A stretch of 64,000 nt of DNA, taken from Pseudomonadota bacterium (GTDB lineage Bacteria; Pseudomonadota; Alphaproteobacteria; Sphingomonadales; Sphingomonadaceae). The DNA is taken from contig JAIUPN010000001.1 of NCBI GenBank assembly GCA_020160755.1, positions 868,001 to 932,000 on the forward strand, given 5' to 3'. Both the position numbers and the translations under genes were made by a program. This document shows, one piece after another, positions 9,411-17,844 of the stretch (its first letter is position 1; every line of letters starts with the position of its first letter). The notes under the pieces are model-generated. The model saw only the letters and a program-made list of their open reading frames with translations, ran no database searches and was not told the origin of the DNA.

Positions 9411-9801
9411 GTGCCAGAGGGTCTGTAAGCCGGGTTCTGTCCATCCCCTCGCGGAGACTGTGCGATCATTCCTCTAGGCGAACGGTTACCCGAACGCTCA
9501 AGCAGTCAACCCGGACGGCTGGGCCGGAATCAGCCCTGAGTTGCCTCGTACCGTCCCTATTCGACCTTGCTCCCGGTGGGGTTTGCCGTGCCGCGCCTGT
9601 TACCAGCCGCGCGGTGCGCTCTTACCGCACCCTTTCACCTTTCGCCGGGCCGAAGCCTTTGGCGGTCTGCTCTCTGTGGCACTTTCCCTGAACCGGCCCG
9701 AAGACCGGCCCGCCGGACGTTATCCGGCACCGTGATTTCCGTGGAGCCCGGACTTTCCTCCCCTTTCTTGCGAAAGCGGCGATCGCCCGACCCTCTGGCA
9801 C
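9411..9801 (-). ncRNA. rnpB: RNase P RNA (bacterial class A)
   Basis: The catalytic RNA of RNase P, which trims 5' leaders from tRNA precursors. On the minus strand the conserved 5' element GAGGAAAGTCCGGGCTCCA (near 9744-9763) and the 3' element AGAACCCGGCTTACAG (near 9424-9440) are both present. The ends pair as helix P1: bases 9789-9798 are complementary to 9414-9423 over ten positions. The length of about 390 nt is normal. A TATACT box at 9807-9812 sets transcription start close to 9800, agreeing with the P1 end. The exact 3' end is uncertain by about 10 bases. All open frames across this stretch are artefacts. Confidence 0.97.
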
Positions 9802-9806
9802 GCCCG

Positions 9807-9812
9807 AGTATA
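9807..9812 (-). promoter_or_regulatory. -10 box of the rnpB promoter
   Basis: On the minus strand the hexamer TATACT ends about 6-8 bases upstream of the expected 5' end of RNase P RNA, as a sigma-70 type -10 element should. No convincing -35 hexamer is visible at 16-18 bases upstream. Confidence 0.6.
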
Positions 9813-9916
9813 GCAATGTTGCGGGCGGTTGGCGAGCGGAACAAAAGCCTCGCGCTTGGGCCGCTGGTCCGGCCATAGGGAGACAATCGCCAATCGATGC
9901 AGAACAGGAGCAATGC

Positions 9917-11035
9917 GTGACTCAACCCGGCCAACCCCCGATCGACCGTCGATCCTTCCTCGCGGCGGGCGCCATGGCTCTTGCCTTGAGCGGATACAGT
10001 GCCCGCGCGGCCGGGAAGCGGCGCTTCGTGATGGACGGTCTCAGCTTCCTGCCCGAAGATCTTGCCGAAATCGAAGCGTCGGGTCTCGGCGGGATGATCT
10101 GCGACATCTCCGAAATCGAAGAGGTTCGCGACAAGGATAATGTGCCGCGCTACCTCAGGACCTTCGAAAAATGCAGCGCCGCACTCGACGCGGCCGTCGC
10201 GCGGCTTGCGAACCGACCGGAGGCTTTTGTTGCCCGCAAAGGGTCCGACATCGGCACGCGTCCGGGTTGCGCCACCTTCCTGCAGTTCCAGTCGTGCGAG
10301 CCTGTCGGCACCGACCTCACGCGCATCGCCGATTTCCACCGCCGCGGCCTGCGCGTCCTGCAATTCACACACCATAACAATAATTTGTTCGCCGGCGGTG
10401 CGCTCGAACGCGAATGGAGCGGATTGACCCCGCTCGGCATCGAGGGGTTGGCCGAGATGAACCGCGTGGGGATCGTCCCCGATGTCTCGCATGGCTCCGA
10501 ACCCACGATGCTCGGCGCCGCGCAGCGCAGCTCGACACCGATCCTGCTGTCGCACGGCGCGTGCAAGGCGATCGTCGACCACCCCCGCTGCGCCTCCGAC
10601 ACCGTCATCAAGGCAATCGCCGACAAGGGCGGGATGATGGGTATTTTCATGATGAGTTTCTGGCTGACCCGCGACGCGACACCGACGGTCGACCATCTGA
10701 TCGCGCAGATACGCCACGTCGCCAACATCGCGGGTATCGAAGCGGTCGGGATATCGAATGATTTCCCGATGGCGGGACAGACCAACCTAGTCGCGCTGAA
10801 CAACGACAATGCCGAAGGCGTGAAGGAATATCTGCCGTGGTGGCAGGCGATGCGCGAGCAAGGGATTGCCGGCTTCGACTGGACGCCCGGGCATGTCGTC
10901 ATTCCGGAACTGAACAATATCCGCCGTATGGCGACCATCGCGGCGGCGCTCGACAAGGCGCGGTTTCGGTCACGCGATATCGAGCGCATCATGGGCGGGA
11001 ACTGGCGCCGCGTGCTTATCGACGTGCTGGGCTGA
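9917..11035 (+). CDS. Tat-exported peptidase M19 (membrane dipeptidase) homologue with degenerate metal site
   Basis: A 372-residue M19 (renal dipeptidase) homologue with a twin-arginine signal (RRSFLAAGA, Arg11-Arg12). Start is a GTG with AGGAG 7 bases upstream. Active M19 enzymes bind two zinc ions through an early HxD, a Glu, two His and an Asp. Here the C-terminal half is retained: His192 in DVSHGS, His213 in LSHGACKA and Asp282 in ISNDFPM. The early DGHND-type motif is DGLSF (40-44), so both ligands of the first site are gone, and the usual GIEGG Glu region reads QFQSCE. It may be inactive, mononuclear or a binding protein. It converges with the TonB receptor gene through a shared terminator. 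Confidence 0.8.
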   Translation: MTQPGQPPIDRRSFLAAGAMALALSGYSARAAGKRRFVMDGLSFLPEDLAEIEASGLGGMICDISEIEEVRDKDNVPRYLRTFEKCSAALDAAVARLANRPEAFVARKGSDIGTRPGCATFLQFQSCEPVGTDLTRIADFHRRGLRVLQFTHHNNNLFAGGALEREWSGLTPLGIEGLAEMNRVGIVPDVSHGSEPTMLGAAQRSSTPILLSHGACKAIVDHPRCASDTVIKAIADKGGMMGIFMMSFWLTRDATPTVDHLIAQIRHVANIAGIEAVGISNDFPMAGQTNLVALNNDNAEGVKEYLPWWQAMREQGIAGFDWTPGHVVIPELNNIRRMATIAAALDKARFRSRDIERIMGGNWRRVLIDVLG

Positions 11036-11045
11036 AGCCAAAGAA

Positions 11046-11075
11046 AAGGGGCGGCCCCGCGAGGAGCCGCCCCTT
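11046..11075. terminator. Bidirectional intrinsic terminator between the M19 and TonB-receptor genes
   Basis: A perfect 10-bp stem (11046-11055 with 11066-11075; arms AAGGGGCGGC and GCCGCCCCTT) with a 10-base loop. Read on the minus strand it is followed by a T-rich tail (TTTTCTTT), so it best serves the TonB receptor gene ending at 11114; on the plus strand it can also stop the M19 transcript. Confidence 0.8.
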
Positions 11076-11113
11076 CCTGTTTGCAGGCGCCCGGCAAACC
11101 GGGGCCCGATTTT

Positions 11114-13969
11114 TTAGAAGCGGAAAACCGCACCGACGTAGAGATTGCGACCGAACGGATCATAGCTGTCCGCCGCAGTTTCCGTACCGGTGATGTTCGA
11201 CGCGCCGTTCTGGTTGATGACCGGCGGCTTCTTGTCGAACAGATTGTCGATGCCAGCGTAGAATTCCAGGCGATCCTTGTCGACGGAGAAGCGCGCCTGG
11301 ACGTCGTGATACCAGTAAGCCTTGACGAAGTTCTCGTCACCAAGGCCCGGGTTGCCGCCGAGCGTATCCTGCATCTTGCTCTGGTAGTTGGTGCGCCAGT
11401 TCAGGCTGAAGGGCCCGGTCTGATACGTCACCGACAGGTTCGCACGATGCTTGAAGCCGGCACCGAGGCGACCGTCGCCGTCGAGCTGGCCACGGTTGTC
11501 CTGGACGTCCCCGCCCGCAAAGGACTGCAGCGTCAGCTTGTCGAGATAGGTGTAGAACAACGCGAAATCGAGGCTGCTGTCTTCGCCCCAGCTCGTCTTG
11601 TAACGCGCCTGAACGTCGATACCCGCGGTTTCGATGTTTGCCGAGTTAATCGGGTACGCGTTGATCTGATAGAGCGTTCCCGGCGTGCGCGGACGCGGCG
11701 TTCCCACCTGTTCGCGGACGATCAGGCTGCAAAGCGGCGACGTACCGCCCGACTTGACGCATTCGTCGATCGAGCTCTGGCGGGGAATCAGCTGGATCGC
11801 GTCTTTCACCTTGATGTTGAAATAGTCGACCGTGACGCTGAGGCCGGGCACGAAGCTCGGCGTGAACACCACGCCAGCCGTCAATGTCTTTGCGGTTTCT
11901 TCCTTGAGGTTGAGGTTGCCGCTGTCTTCACCCTCGATGCTCTGACGATCGGCATTGTTGTCATAGGTGAAGGTGCCGTTCGCGGCGATCTGCTGTGCGA
12001 TACCCGGAATGGAACGGCAATAAGCGTCGTTCGACTCGGGGCGGTTGGACGTCGCGGTTACGCCTTCGCACGGATCGACCAGACCCGACGGGAAGGTCTG
12101 CGACGCGCCCTGGTACAATTCGCCGATGTTCGGCGCGCGGGTTGCGCGCGAATAGACCGCACGGAAGCGGATATCCGACGTCGGGGCCCAGTCGCCACCG
12201 ATCTTGTAGCTCCAGACCGACCCGACGGTGTCATAATAGTCGCCGTAGCGCACCGCCGCTTCGAGGCCGAGATATTCGGCGAAGGGGACGTCCGACAGAA
12301 TCGGCACGACCGTTTCACCATAGGCTTCGAACACGCGGTACTTGCCCCGCGTGTTGGACAGCGCGTTGCTCAGCGTGTTGCCCGACTGCGTCTGGGCGTC
12401 ATAGACTTCGCTGCTACGCTCGGTGCGATGTTCGATGCCACCGGCGACCTTCACGTCACCGCCCGGCAGACGGAAGACCGAGCCCGAGGTGTTGAAGGCG
12501 AACACTTCCTGGTTGATCTTCGCCTTATAGGTCGAAAGCTGGCCATTGTTGGTGATGTAGGCGACCGATTCAGGCGAGGCCATGCCCGCACCGAAGAGGT
12601 TGAACGGCTTACAACCGGCAGCGCGTGCAGCGGCATCGCGGCACACGGCCGTCGCGGGGTCGGCGCCTACCGCATCGAGCGCATAATAGAGGCGATCGCG
12701 CAGGGCGGTTTCCGACGCCGTATTTTCGACCGTCTGGCTGCGGTTGTAATAGGCGTCCCACTTCCAGTCGTCGAACAGCGTGCCGCGAAGGCCCGCCACC
12801 GCGCGGTAGAATTCGCGGTCGGCACGATTGGAGCGATCGAACAGGCCGTTTGCGCGCTTGGTGAAGCCGATCGTGGTCTGGCCGGCCGCGATCGCGGCAT
12901 CGCGGATCGTCTGCGGAACGAAGGGGTTGTTGATCGAGATGCCGGGCAGGATCGTGCCGTCGGGGAGCTGGGCGTCGGAATTGTCGAACGCCTGCGGCTC
13001 GAGCCGCGAGCGCGACTTCACCTTGGCATAGGTGCCTTCCGCGAAGAAGGTGAGCGAATCGTTGATGTCGAAGTGGCCGAGGCCGTTGACCAGATAGCGC
13101 TCGAGCGGGACCGCGATATAGCGGTCGCCATTGCGGTTGTAGCCATCGACAGGCGCGTTGTAGCCTTCCTTGAGGTTACCCGCCTGATCATAGGTGTAGC
13201 TGGTATTCCCGACGAAGAAGCGGCCTTGGGGCGTAAAGCCGCTGCGGAAGGGGACGTCTTCGGCCGAGATGGCGCGCTTGTAGGAACGCAGGCCGGTGTC
13301 GCGGTCATACTGGCCGGCGAGCGTGATGTTGCCGCGGCCGTCCGCGAAATTCTTGCCCACCGTCAGGCCGAGCATCTGGCGGCCGTTGTCGCCTTCGTCG
13401 CTGATACCTGCCTGGGCGCGGCCGCGAATGCCTTCGAAATCATCCTTGAGGATGAAGTTGACCACGCCGGCCATCGCTTCCGAGCCATAGACGGCCGACG
13501 AACCGCCCGTGAGCACTTCGACGCGCTGCAGCAGGTCGGTCGGGATGTTGTTGATGTCCACGGCCGACGTACCGCCGAGGCCTGCCGCGACGCGGCGGCC
13601 GTTCACCAGCACCAGCGTGCGCGAGTTGCCGAGGTTGCGAAGATTGACCGTGGCGACACCGTTGCCGCTGGTCAGGAAGTTCGAGTTGGTGCGTCCGATG
13701 CCGGTGCCGATCGACGGCATCTTGTTCAGAATGTCCGAGACATTCTGCGAACCCTGCTGAAGGATCGACGCTTCGCCCAGCACCTGAACCGGGCTCGAAC
13801 CTTCGAGTTCGGGGCGCCCGATGCGCGAGCCGGTCACGACGATCGTATCTTCGCTCGCTTCATCGGCGGTGGCGGCGTCCTGGGCGTGCGCCGGCGCCGA
13901 AAGCATCACCACGCTCAGAACGAGCGGCGCGGCAGTCAATTTCAGTAGGGGGAGATAGGCTTTTTTCAC
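11114..13969 (-). CDS. TonB-dependent outer-membrane receptor
   Basis: A 951-residue outer-membrane transporter that would import a substrate using TonB energy. It has a signal peptide (about 1-29, ending APAHAQ), the sphingomonad-type entry IVVTGSRI, a plug domain (about 50-170, with LVLVNGRRV and GSSAVYGSEAMAGVVN) and a beta barrel ending in the aromatic NLYVGAVFRF. The GTG start at 13969 is preceded by GAGGAA and begins a proper signal peptide; in-frame ATGs further upstream lack this. Receptors of this type take up varied compounds such as peptides, glycans or siderophores. The neighbours (M19 homologue, amidase) hint at peptide or muropeptide ligands, which is only inference. Confidence 0.93.
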   Translation of the reverse strand: MKKAYLPLLKLTAAPLVLSVVMLSAPAHAQDAATADEASEDTIVVTGSRIGRPELEGSSPVQVLGEASILQQGSQNVSDILNKMPSIGTGIGRTNSNFLTSGNGVATVNLRNLGNSRTLVLVNGRRVAAGLGGTSAVDINNIPTDLLQRVEVLTGGSSAVYGSEAMAGVVNFILKDDFEGIRGRAQAGISDEGDNGRQMLGLTVGKNFADGRGNITLAGQYDRDTGLRSYKRAISAEDVPFRSGFTPQGRFFVGNTSYTYDQAGNLKEGYNAPVDGYNRNGDRYIAVPLERYLVNGLGHFDINDSLTFFAEGTYAKVKSRSRLEPQAFDNSDAQLPDGTILPGISINNPFVPQTIRDAAIAAGQTTIGFTKRANGLFDRSNRADREFYRAVAGLRGTLFDDWKWDAYYNRSQTVENTASETALRDRLYYALDAVGADPATAVCRDAAARAAGCKPFNLFGAGMASPESVAYITNNGQLSTYKAKINQEVFAFNTSGSVFRLPGGDVKVAGGIEHRTERSSEVYDAQTQSGNTLSNALSNTRGKYRVFEAYGETVVPILSDVPFAEYLGLEAAVRYGDYYDTVGSVWSYKIGGDWAPTSDIRFRAVYSRATRAPNIGELYQGASQTFPSGLVDPCEGVTATSNRPESNDAYCRSIPGIAQQIAANGTFTYDNNADRQSIEGEDSGNLNLKEETAKTLTAGVVFTPSFVPGLSVTVDYFNIKVKDAIQLIPRQSSIDECVKSGGTSPLCSLIVREQVGTPRPRTPGTLYQINAYPINSANIETAGIDVQARYKTSWGEDSSLDFALFYTYLDKLTLQSFAGGDVQDNRGQLDGDGRLGAGFKHRANLSVTYQTGPFSLNWRTNYQSKMQDTLGGNPGLGDENFVKAYWYHDVQARFSVDKDRLEFYAGIDNLFDKKPPVINQNGASNITGTETAADSYDPFGRNLYVGAVFRF

Positions 13970-14210
13970 GGTGCAGTATTCCTCGCTGCTTATGGCAGAA
14001 TCGGAAGGGACGGCACCCGGGAGAATTGCACCCTTGCGCCGTCCCCCCTGCCGAGGCCGATGGGCCTTCGGGCCGGGCGCGTAAAGGAGGTTTCGGGCCG
14101 GGCCGGAAATTTCCTGCGATTTGTGACCTATTTGCAACAGGATGCGAACGGCGCGTCAAAAACACGCCGTCGCGCGCCGGGGCAATACGCGATTTCCCTT
14201 ACGGTTCCCG

Positions 14211-14900
14211 CTACCCTCCTTCGGGTTGCGGGAGCAGAAGCGCGAGCAGGATCGCGCGGCATTCGCCATCGATCGTGCCGTCGATCAGTTCGGGGCGAAA
14301 GCGCCGCTGGAACGCGACCGTCGCGGCGAACCCGTCGGTCACATCATAGCCGAAGCGTTCGAGCGCGAGCAGGAAGCCCGCGTCGGTCCATAAGGGATCG
14401 GTCAGTTTCTTTGTCGGGCGCGGCAGCGCGAGACGGCGGCGTGCGAGTTCTTCCCACGGAAAAAGCTCGCCTGGGTCTTGTTTGCGCGTCGGAGCGATGT
14501 CCGAATGCCCGATGATATTGCCGCGCGTGATCGCGTGCCTGTCCTTGATCAGATGAACCAGACGAACGACCGACGCGACCTGCGGGTCGGGAAAGGGCAC
14601 ATAGCCCCATTCATGCCCCGGATTGACGATCTCGATCCCGACACTCGCCGAATTGACATCGCTGATCCCGCGCCAATGCGACTGGCCGGCGTGCCAGGCG
14701 CGCTTGTCTTCGGGTACCATATGGGTGATCTGGCCGTCTTCGCTGACGACATAGTGCGCCGACACTTTGGCTTCGGGGTTGGCAAGCCAATCAATGGCTT
14801 CGGCGCCGTCCTTCATGCCCGTATAGTGCAGCACGATCATCGAGATGGGCAGCGCACGTTCGTCGAAATTGGGAGACCAGCGTTCGATAAAATCGCTCAT
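14211..14900 (-). CDS. N-acetylmuramoyl-L-alanine amidase (AmpD/AmiD family, amidase_2)
   Basis: Zinc amidase that cleaves the bond between MurNAc or anhydroMurNAc and the peptide stem. The 229-residue protein has the first His in VLHYTG (about residue 25), the central SVGIEIVNPG, and GHSDIAPTRKQDPG with the last His, Lys and Asp. The N-terminal amidase_2 domain spans about 15-165; the C-terminal 60 residues resemble a peptidoglycan-binding helix bundle as in AmiD. No signal peptide or lipobox is apparent, so a cytoplasmic AmpD-like recycling role is possible. The ATG at 14900 with an AGGAACC site upstream is preferred to an in-frame ATG 33 bases earlier. It lies 78 bases downstream of cheR. 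Confidence 0.88.
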   Translation of the reverse strand: MSDFIERWSPNFDERALPISMIVLHYTGMKDGAEAIDWLANPEAKVSAHYVVSEDGQITHMVPEDKRAWHAGQSHWRGISDVNSASVGIEIVNPGHEWGYVPFPDPQVASVVRLVHLIKDRHAITRGNIIGHSDIAPTRKQDPGELFPWEELARRRLALPRPTKKLTDPLWTDAGFLLALERFGYDVTDGFAATVAFQRRFRPELIDGTIDGECRAILLALLLPQPEGG

Positions 14901-14978
14901 GCGTATCGCGGTTCCTGCCTGCGCCGCCCCCAATGCGGATTGGCACCCACCTGCGCCAGCGCAGCAAAAATTGCAAGG

Positions 14979-15836
14979 TCAGGCGGCGGCCGCGCGGCGC
15001 ACCTGCTGGTCGGCGGGCTCGTAGAGACCGCGCAGTCGCGGACTCGCGACGAACTGGTCGGTCTGCCCGAGCACCGTCTCGCCTGCCCCCAGCACGAGAA
15101 AGCTTTGCGGCGCCGCCATCGCGCGGAGCCGCGCAAAGGCTTTCTGACGCATCGGTGCGGAGAAATAGAGGAGGAGGTTGCGGCAGAAGATCAGGTCGGC
15201 GGGACTGGCGAGCGGCGGCCGGTCGGTGAGCATGTTCTGCACCGAAAAATCGATCCGGCGGCGCAAATCGGCCTTGGCGAGCCAGCCCCCCTCGGTCTGG
15301 TCGAACCAGCGCACCATGCGCTGCACCGGCAGGCCGCGCTGGATCTCGAACTGGCTGTACAGGCCGACGCGCGCGCGGCCGATCGCGTGATAGCTGACGT
15401 CGGTGCCGACGATATCGACCTGCCAGCCCGCCCATTTCTCGCGCTGTTCGGCGATGAGCATCGCCATCGAATAAGCTTCCTGACCGGTCGACACGCCGCA
15501 ATGCCAGATCGTCACCCGGCGCCGCAACTTGTTGATCTCGCGTATCTGCTCAAGCGCCGTCGCAGCTATTTCATCGAAGACACTATATTCCCGATAGAAA
15601 TAGGTTTCGTTGTTGAGCATCGCGTCGACGGTGTCGTCGAGCAGTTGCCGGCTGTTCGAGGTGACGAGCGCCGCGACCAGCGCATCGAGGTCGGCGATCC
15701 CGTGGCGCTGCATCACCGGTTTGAGCGACATTTCGATGCGCCAGATGCGGTTCGGCGACAGCGTCTGTCCGGTCCGCGATTCAAGCACCCCCATCAGCAC
15801 CCGATAGGCCGATTCGCTGGCGCTGCCGCCCATCAT
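14979..15836 (-). CDS. cheR: Chemotaxis protein-glutamate O-methyltransferase CheR
   Basis: CheR uses S-adenosylmethionine to methylate glutamates on chemoreceptors during adaptation. The 285-residue product has the N-terminal helical domain (about 1-85) with the NNETYFYREY motif and a Rossmann methyltransferase domain with WHCGVSTGQEAYSMAM as the SAM-binding loop, GTDVSYHAIGRAR, and LIFCRNLLLYFS. The ATG at 15836 overlaps the cheB stop (ATGA), showing coupled translation. It is the last gene of the minus-strand cheA-cheW-cheY-cheB-cheR operon. A reading frame continues upstream to 16421, but there it is a shadow of cheB. Confidence 0.96.
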   Translation of the reverse strand: MMGGSASESAYRVLMGVLESRTGQTLSPNRIWRIEMSLKPVMQRHGIADLDALVAALVTSNSRQLLDDTVDAMLNNETYFYREYSVFDEIAATALEQIREINKLRRRVTIWHCGVSTGQEAYSMAMLIAEQREKWAGWQVDIVGTDVSYHAIGRARVGLYSQFEIQRGLPVQRMVRWFDQTEGGWLAKADLRRRIDFSVQNMLTDRPPLASPADLIFCRNLLLYFSAPMRQKAFARLRAMAAPQSFLVLGAGETVLGQTDQFVASPRLRGLYEPADQQVRRAAAA

Positions 15837-16945
15837 GGCTTGCGACGCCCCTGCCCGCGCCCCGGCAGGAAGCTGCCGAGCATCAGCGCGATCGCGTCGG
15901 GGTTGAGCGTCGCGGCGGCGATCCCCGCCTTGGCGACCGCACCGGGCATCCCCCAGATCACGCAGCTTTCGGGGGCCTGCGCGAAAACCGTTCCGCCGGC
16001 CTCTTTCACGCGCGCCGCGCCGATCGCTCCGTCGCGGCCCATGCCGCTCAGGATGACTGCAATGCCGCCCTTGCCAAATACGTCCGCAACCGAATCGAGC
16101 ATCGGGTCGGCCGACGGACAGCAGCCGTTGTCGACGACGCGGTGGTCGAGCGCAATTTCGTGGCGACGGCCGTTGGCAACGACGAGAAGGTGCGCGTCGC
16201 CGGGCGCGAGATAGATGCAGCCACGCTCGACCACCATGCCCGCCGCGGCAACATAAACGCGGCGCGTTGTCATCGTCGCGATCTGTTTGGCGTAAAATTC
16301 CATGAATGCGTCGGGCAGATGCTGGGTGAGCAGGATCGGGGCGCTGATCCGGGGATCGAGATGCGCGAGAAAATTGGTGAAGGCAGGGATACCGCCGGTC
16401 GAGGCTGCGACCGCGATGCATTCGATCGGCTGGTCGGTGTCGATCGCGAGCGCGGGCGGCGCGGGCGTACGGCGTTCGGCGACAGGAATTGGCGCCGGAT
16501 GGTCCTGCCGATGGCCAAGCGTCATGATCCGTTCGGTCAGCACCTCGGCGAAGCGGCCCGAAAAACTGCCGCGACCGGGTTTGGCGAGCGTATCGCTGGC
16601 GCCGAGCGCGAGCGCGTCGATCGCGGCGGGGCCGCCCTCGAGGCAGTTCGACGAGAGAATGAGGACGCGGGCCTTTTCGGCGCGTTCCAATATGTGCGGC
16701 AGCGCATCGATGCCGCTCATTCCGGGCATTTCGATATCGAGCACGACGACATCGACGGGTTCGCGCGCCAGATAATCGAGCGCGTCCTGCGCCGACGCGA
16801 CCGACGCGCAGATTTTGAGGCCCGGCCGCTGGTCGACGATCCGTTCGAGGATGCTACGGACGACAAGGCTGTCGTCGACGAGCATCACGCGCACGGTGCG
16901 GGCTGTGGGTTCGGGATCCGATATCAGGGGTTGTGGTCGGCCCAT
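15833..16945 (-). CDS. cheB: Chemotaxis response regulator / protein-glutamate methylesterase CheB
   Basis: CheB removes receptor methyl groups and deamidates receptors, activated by phosphorylation from CheA. The 370-residue protein has an N-terminal receiver (about 17-135) with the Asp pair at 24-25, phospho-acceptor Asp70 in VVVLDIEMPGMSG, a linker, and a C-terminal esterase domain (about 170-360) with the triad Ser182 (VAASTGG), His209 (LTQHLP) and Asp305 (GMGRDG). All key residues are present. It lies 10 bases after cheY and overlaps cheR by 4 bases. Confidence 0.97.
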   Translation of the reverse strand: MGRPQPLISDPEPTARTVRVMLVDDSLVVRSILERIVDQRPGLKICASVASAQDALDYLAREPVDVVVLDIEMPGMSGIDALPHILERAEKARVLILSSNCLEGGPAAIDALALGASDTLAKPGRGSFSGRFAEVLTERIMTLGHRQDHPAPIPVAERRTPAPPALAIDTDQPIECIAVAASTGGIPAFTNFLAHLDPRISAPILLTQHLPDAFMEFYAKQIATMTTRRVYVAAAGMVVERGCIYLAPGDAHLLVVANGRRHEIALDHRVVDNGCCPSADPMLDSVADVFGKGGIAVILSGMGRDGAIGAARVKEAGGTVFAQAPESCVIWGMPGAVAKAGIAAATLNPDAIALMLGSFLPGRGQGRRKP

Positions 16946-16955
16946 AGAAACAGCC

Positions 16956-17330
16956 TCAAGCGATACCGACGAGTTGCAGCTTTCCTTCGAGCGTTTCGCG
17001 GTCGAACGGCTTCATCACATATTCGTCGGCGCCCGCTTCGATCGCCGCGCGGATATGATCGATGCTGTTTTCAGTGGTGCAGAACACGACCCGCGGCCGT
17101 TCTTCATGGCCATAGTCGAGGTCGTTGAACGCGCCGAGAAATTCCATGCCGCTCATCACAGGCATGTTCCAGTCGAGCAGAATGACATCGGGGCGATTGG
17201 CGCGGCAAAAGGTCAACGCCTCCTGCCCGTCGGCGGCTTCCTCGACGGCAAATGACATGCTTTCAAGGATATGGCGCGCGACCTTGCGAATGACTTTGCT
17301 GTCATCGACCACCAGACAAGATTTCGACAT
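16956..17330 (-). CDS. cheY: Single-domain response regulator, CheY type
   Basis: A stand-alone receiver of 124 residues that would carry the phosphoryl signal from CheA to the flagellar motor. Visible are Asp9-Asp10, the phospho-acceptor Asp53 in LLDWNMPVMSG, the switch Thr in FCTTENS and the conserved Lys in YVMKPFDRE. The ATG at 17330 has GGAG nine bases upstream; a TTG one codon earlier is an unlikely alternative. It sits 76 bases downstream of cheW in the che operon. No DNA-binding domain is attached. Confidence 0.93.
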   Translation of the reverse strand: MSKSCLVVDDSKVIRKVARHILESMSFAVEEAADGQEALTFCRANRPDVILLDWNMPVMSGMEFLGAFNDLDYGHEERPRVVFCTTENSIDHIRAAIEAGADEYVMKPFDRETLEGKLQLVGIA

Positions 17331-17406
17331 CAAATTAACTCCGACCCCCGGGATTTGGGCCTGTTTACGGTGAAGGGGTGTTCAGCCCGTTAATAGACGG
17401 CAGAAA

Positions 17407-17844
17407 TCATGCAGCCTTTAGGGCTGGTAACGTGATGAAATGCGACGGATCGACGACGAGCAGCGAAGCACCGCGATGTTCGATCATCGCATCGGCGACG
17501 CGGGCCCATCCGGGGAGCAGCTTGCCCGCGATCCGCGTTTCGGGCGCTTCGATGAAGCAGACATCCTCGATCTCGTCCGCGAGCAGCGCATAACCATGTT
17601 CGGCGACCTCGACGACGATCACCCGCTGCCCCGGCGCAACCAGCACCGGGGGGAGGCCGATGACGACGTGCGGATCGATCAGCGTGAAGACGCGGCTGCG
17701 CAGCGCAAAAAGTCCAGCGACATGCGGCGGTGCTGCGGGAACCTCGACCGGTGTGCCGACGGTGACAACCGAATTGATCGCACGGCTGCGCAGCGCGACG
17801 CGCGTGTCGGCAATGCGCGCGACGAGGTAGAGTTTGTCCATCAT
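17407..17844 (-). CDS. cheW: Chemotaxis coupling protein CheW
   Basis: CheW links chemoreceptors to the kinase CheA. The 145-residue product is a single CheW beta-barrel domain of normal length, with the typical ALRSRVFTLIDPHVVIGLPP and IVVEVAEHGYALLADEIEDV segments. It starts by overlapping the cheA stop codon (ATGA), the expected arrangement for coupled partners. A second Met immediately follows (residue 2), so the true start may be one codon later. Confidence 0.93.
   Translation of the reverse strand: MMDKLYLVARIADTRVALRSRAINSVVTVGTPVEVPAAPPHVAGLFALRSRVFTLIDPHVVIGLPPVLVAPGQRVIVVEVAEHGYALLADEIEDVCFIEAPETRIAGKLLPGWARVADAMIEHRGASLLVVDPSHFITLPALKAA

Noticed and set aside
9332..9878. Several short open frames on both strands between 9.33 and 9.88 kb
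   Set aside because: They lie within rnpB, whose conserved core and P1 pairing are clear.
11081..13948. Long open frame (955 codons) antisense to the TonB receptor
   Set aside because: The receptor on the minus strand has a signal peptide, plug and barrel; the plus frame shows no domain and begins inside the terminator region.
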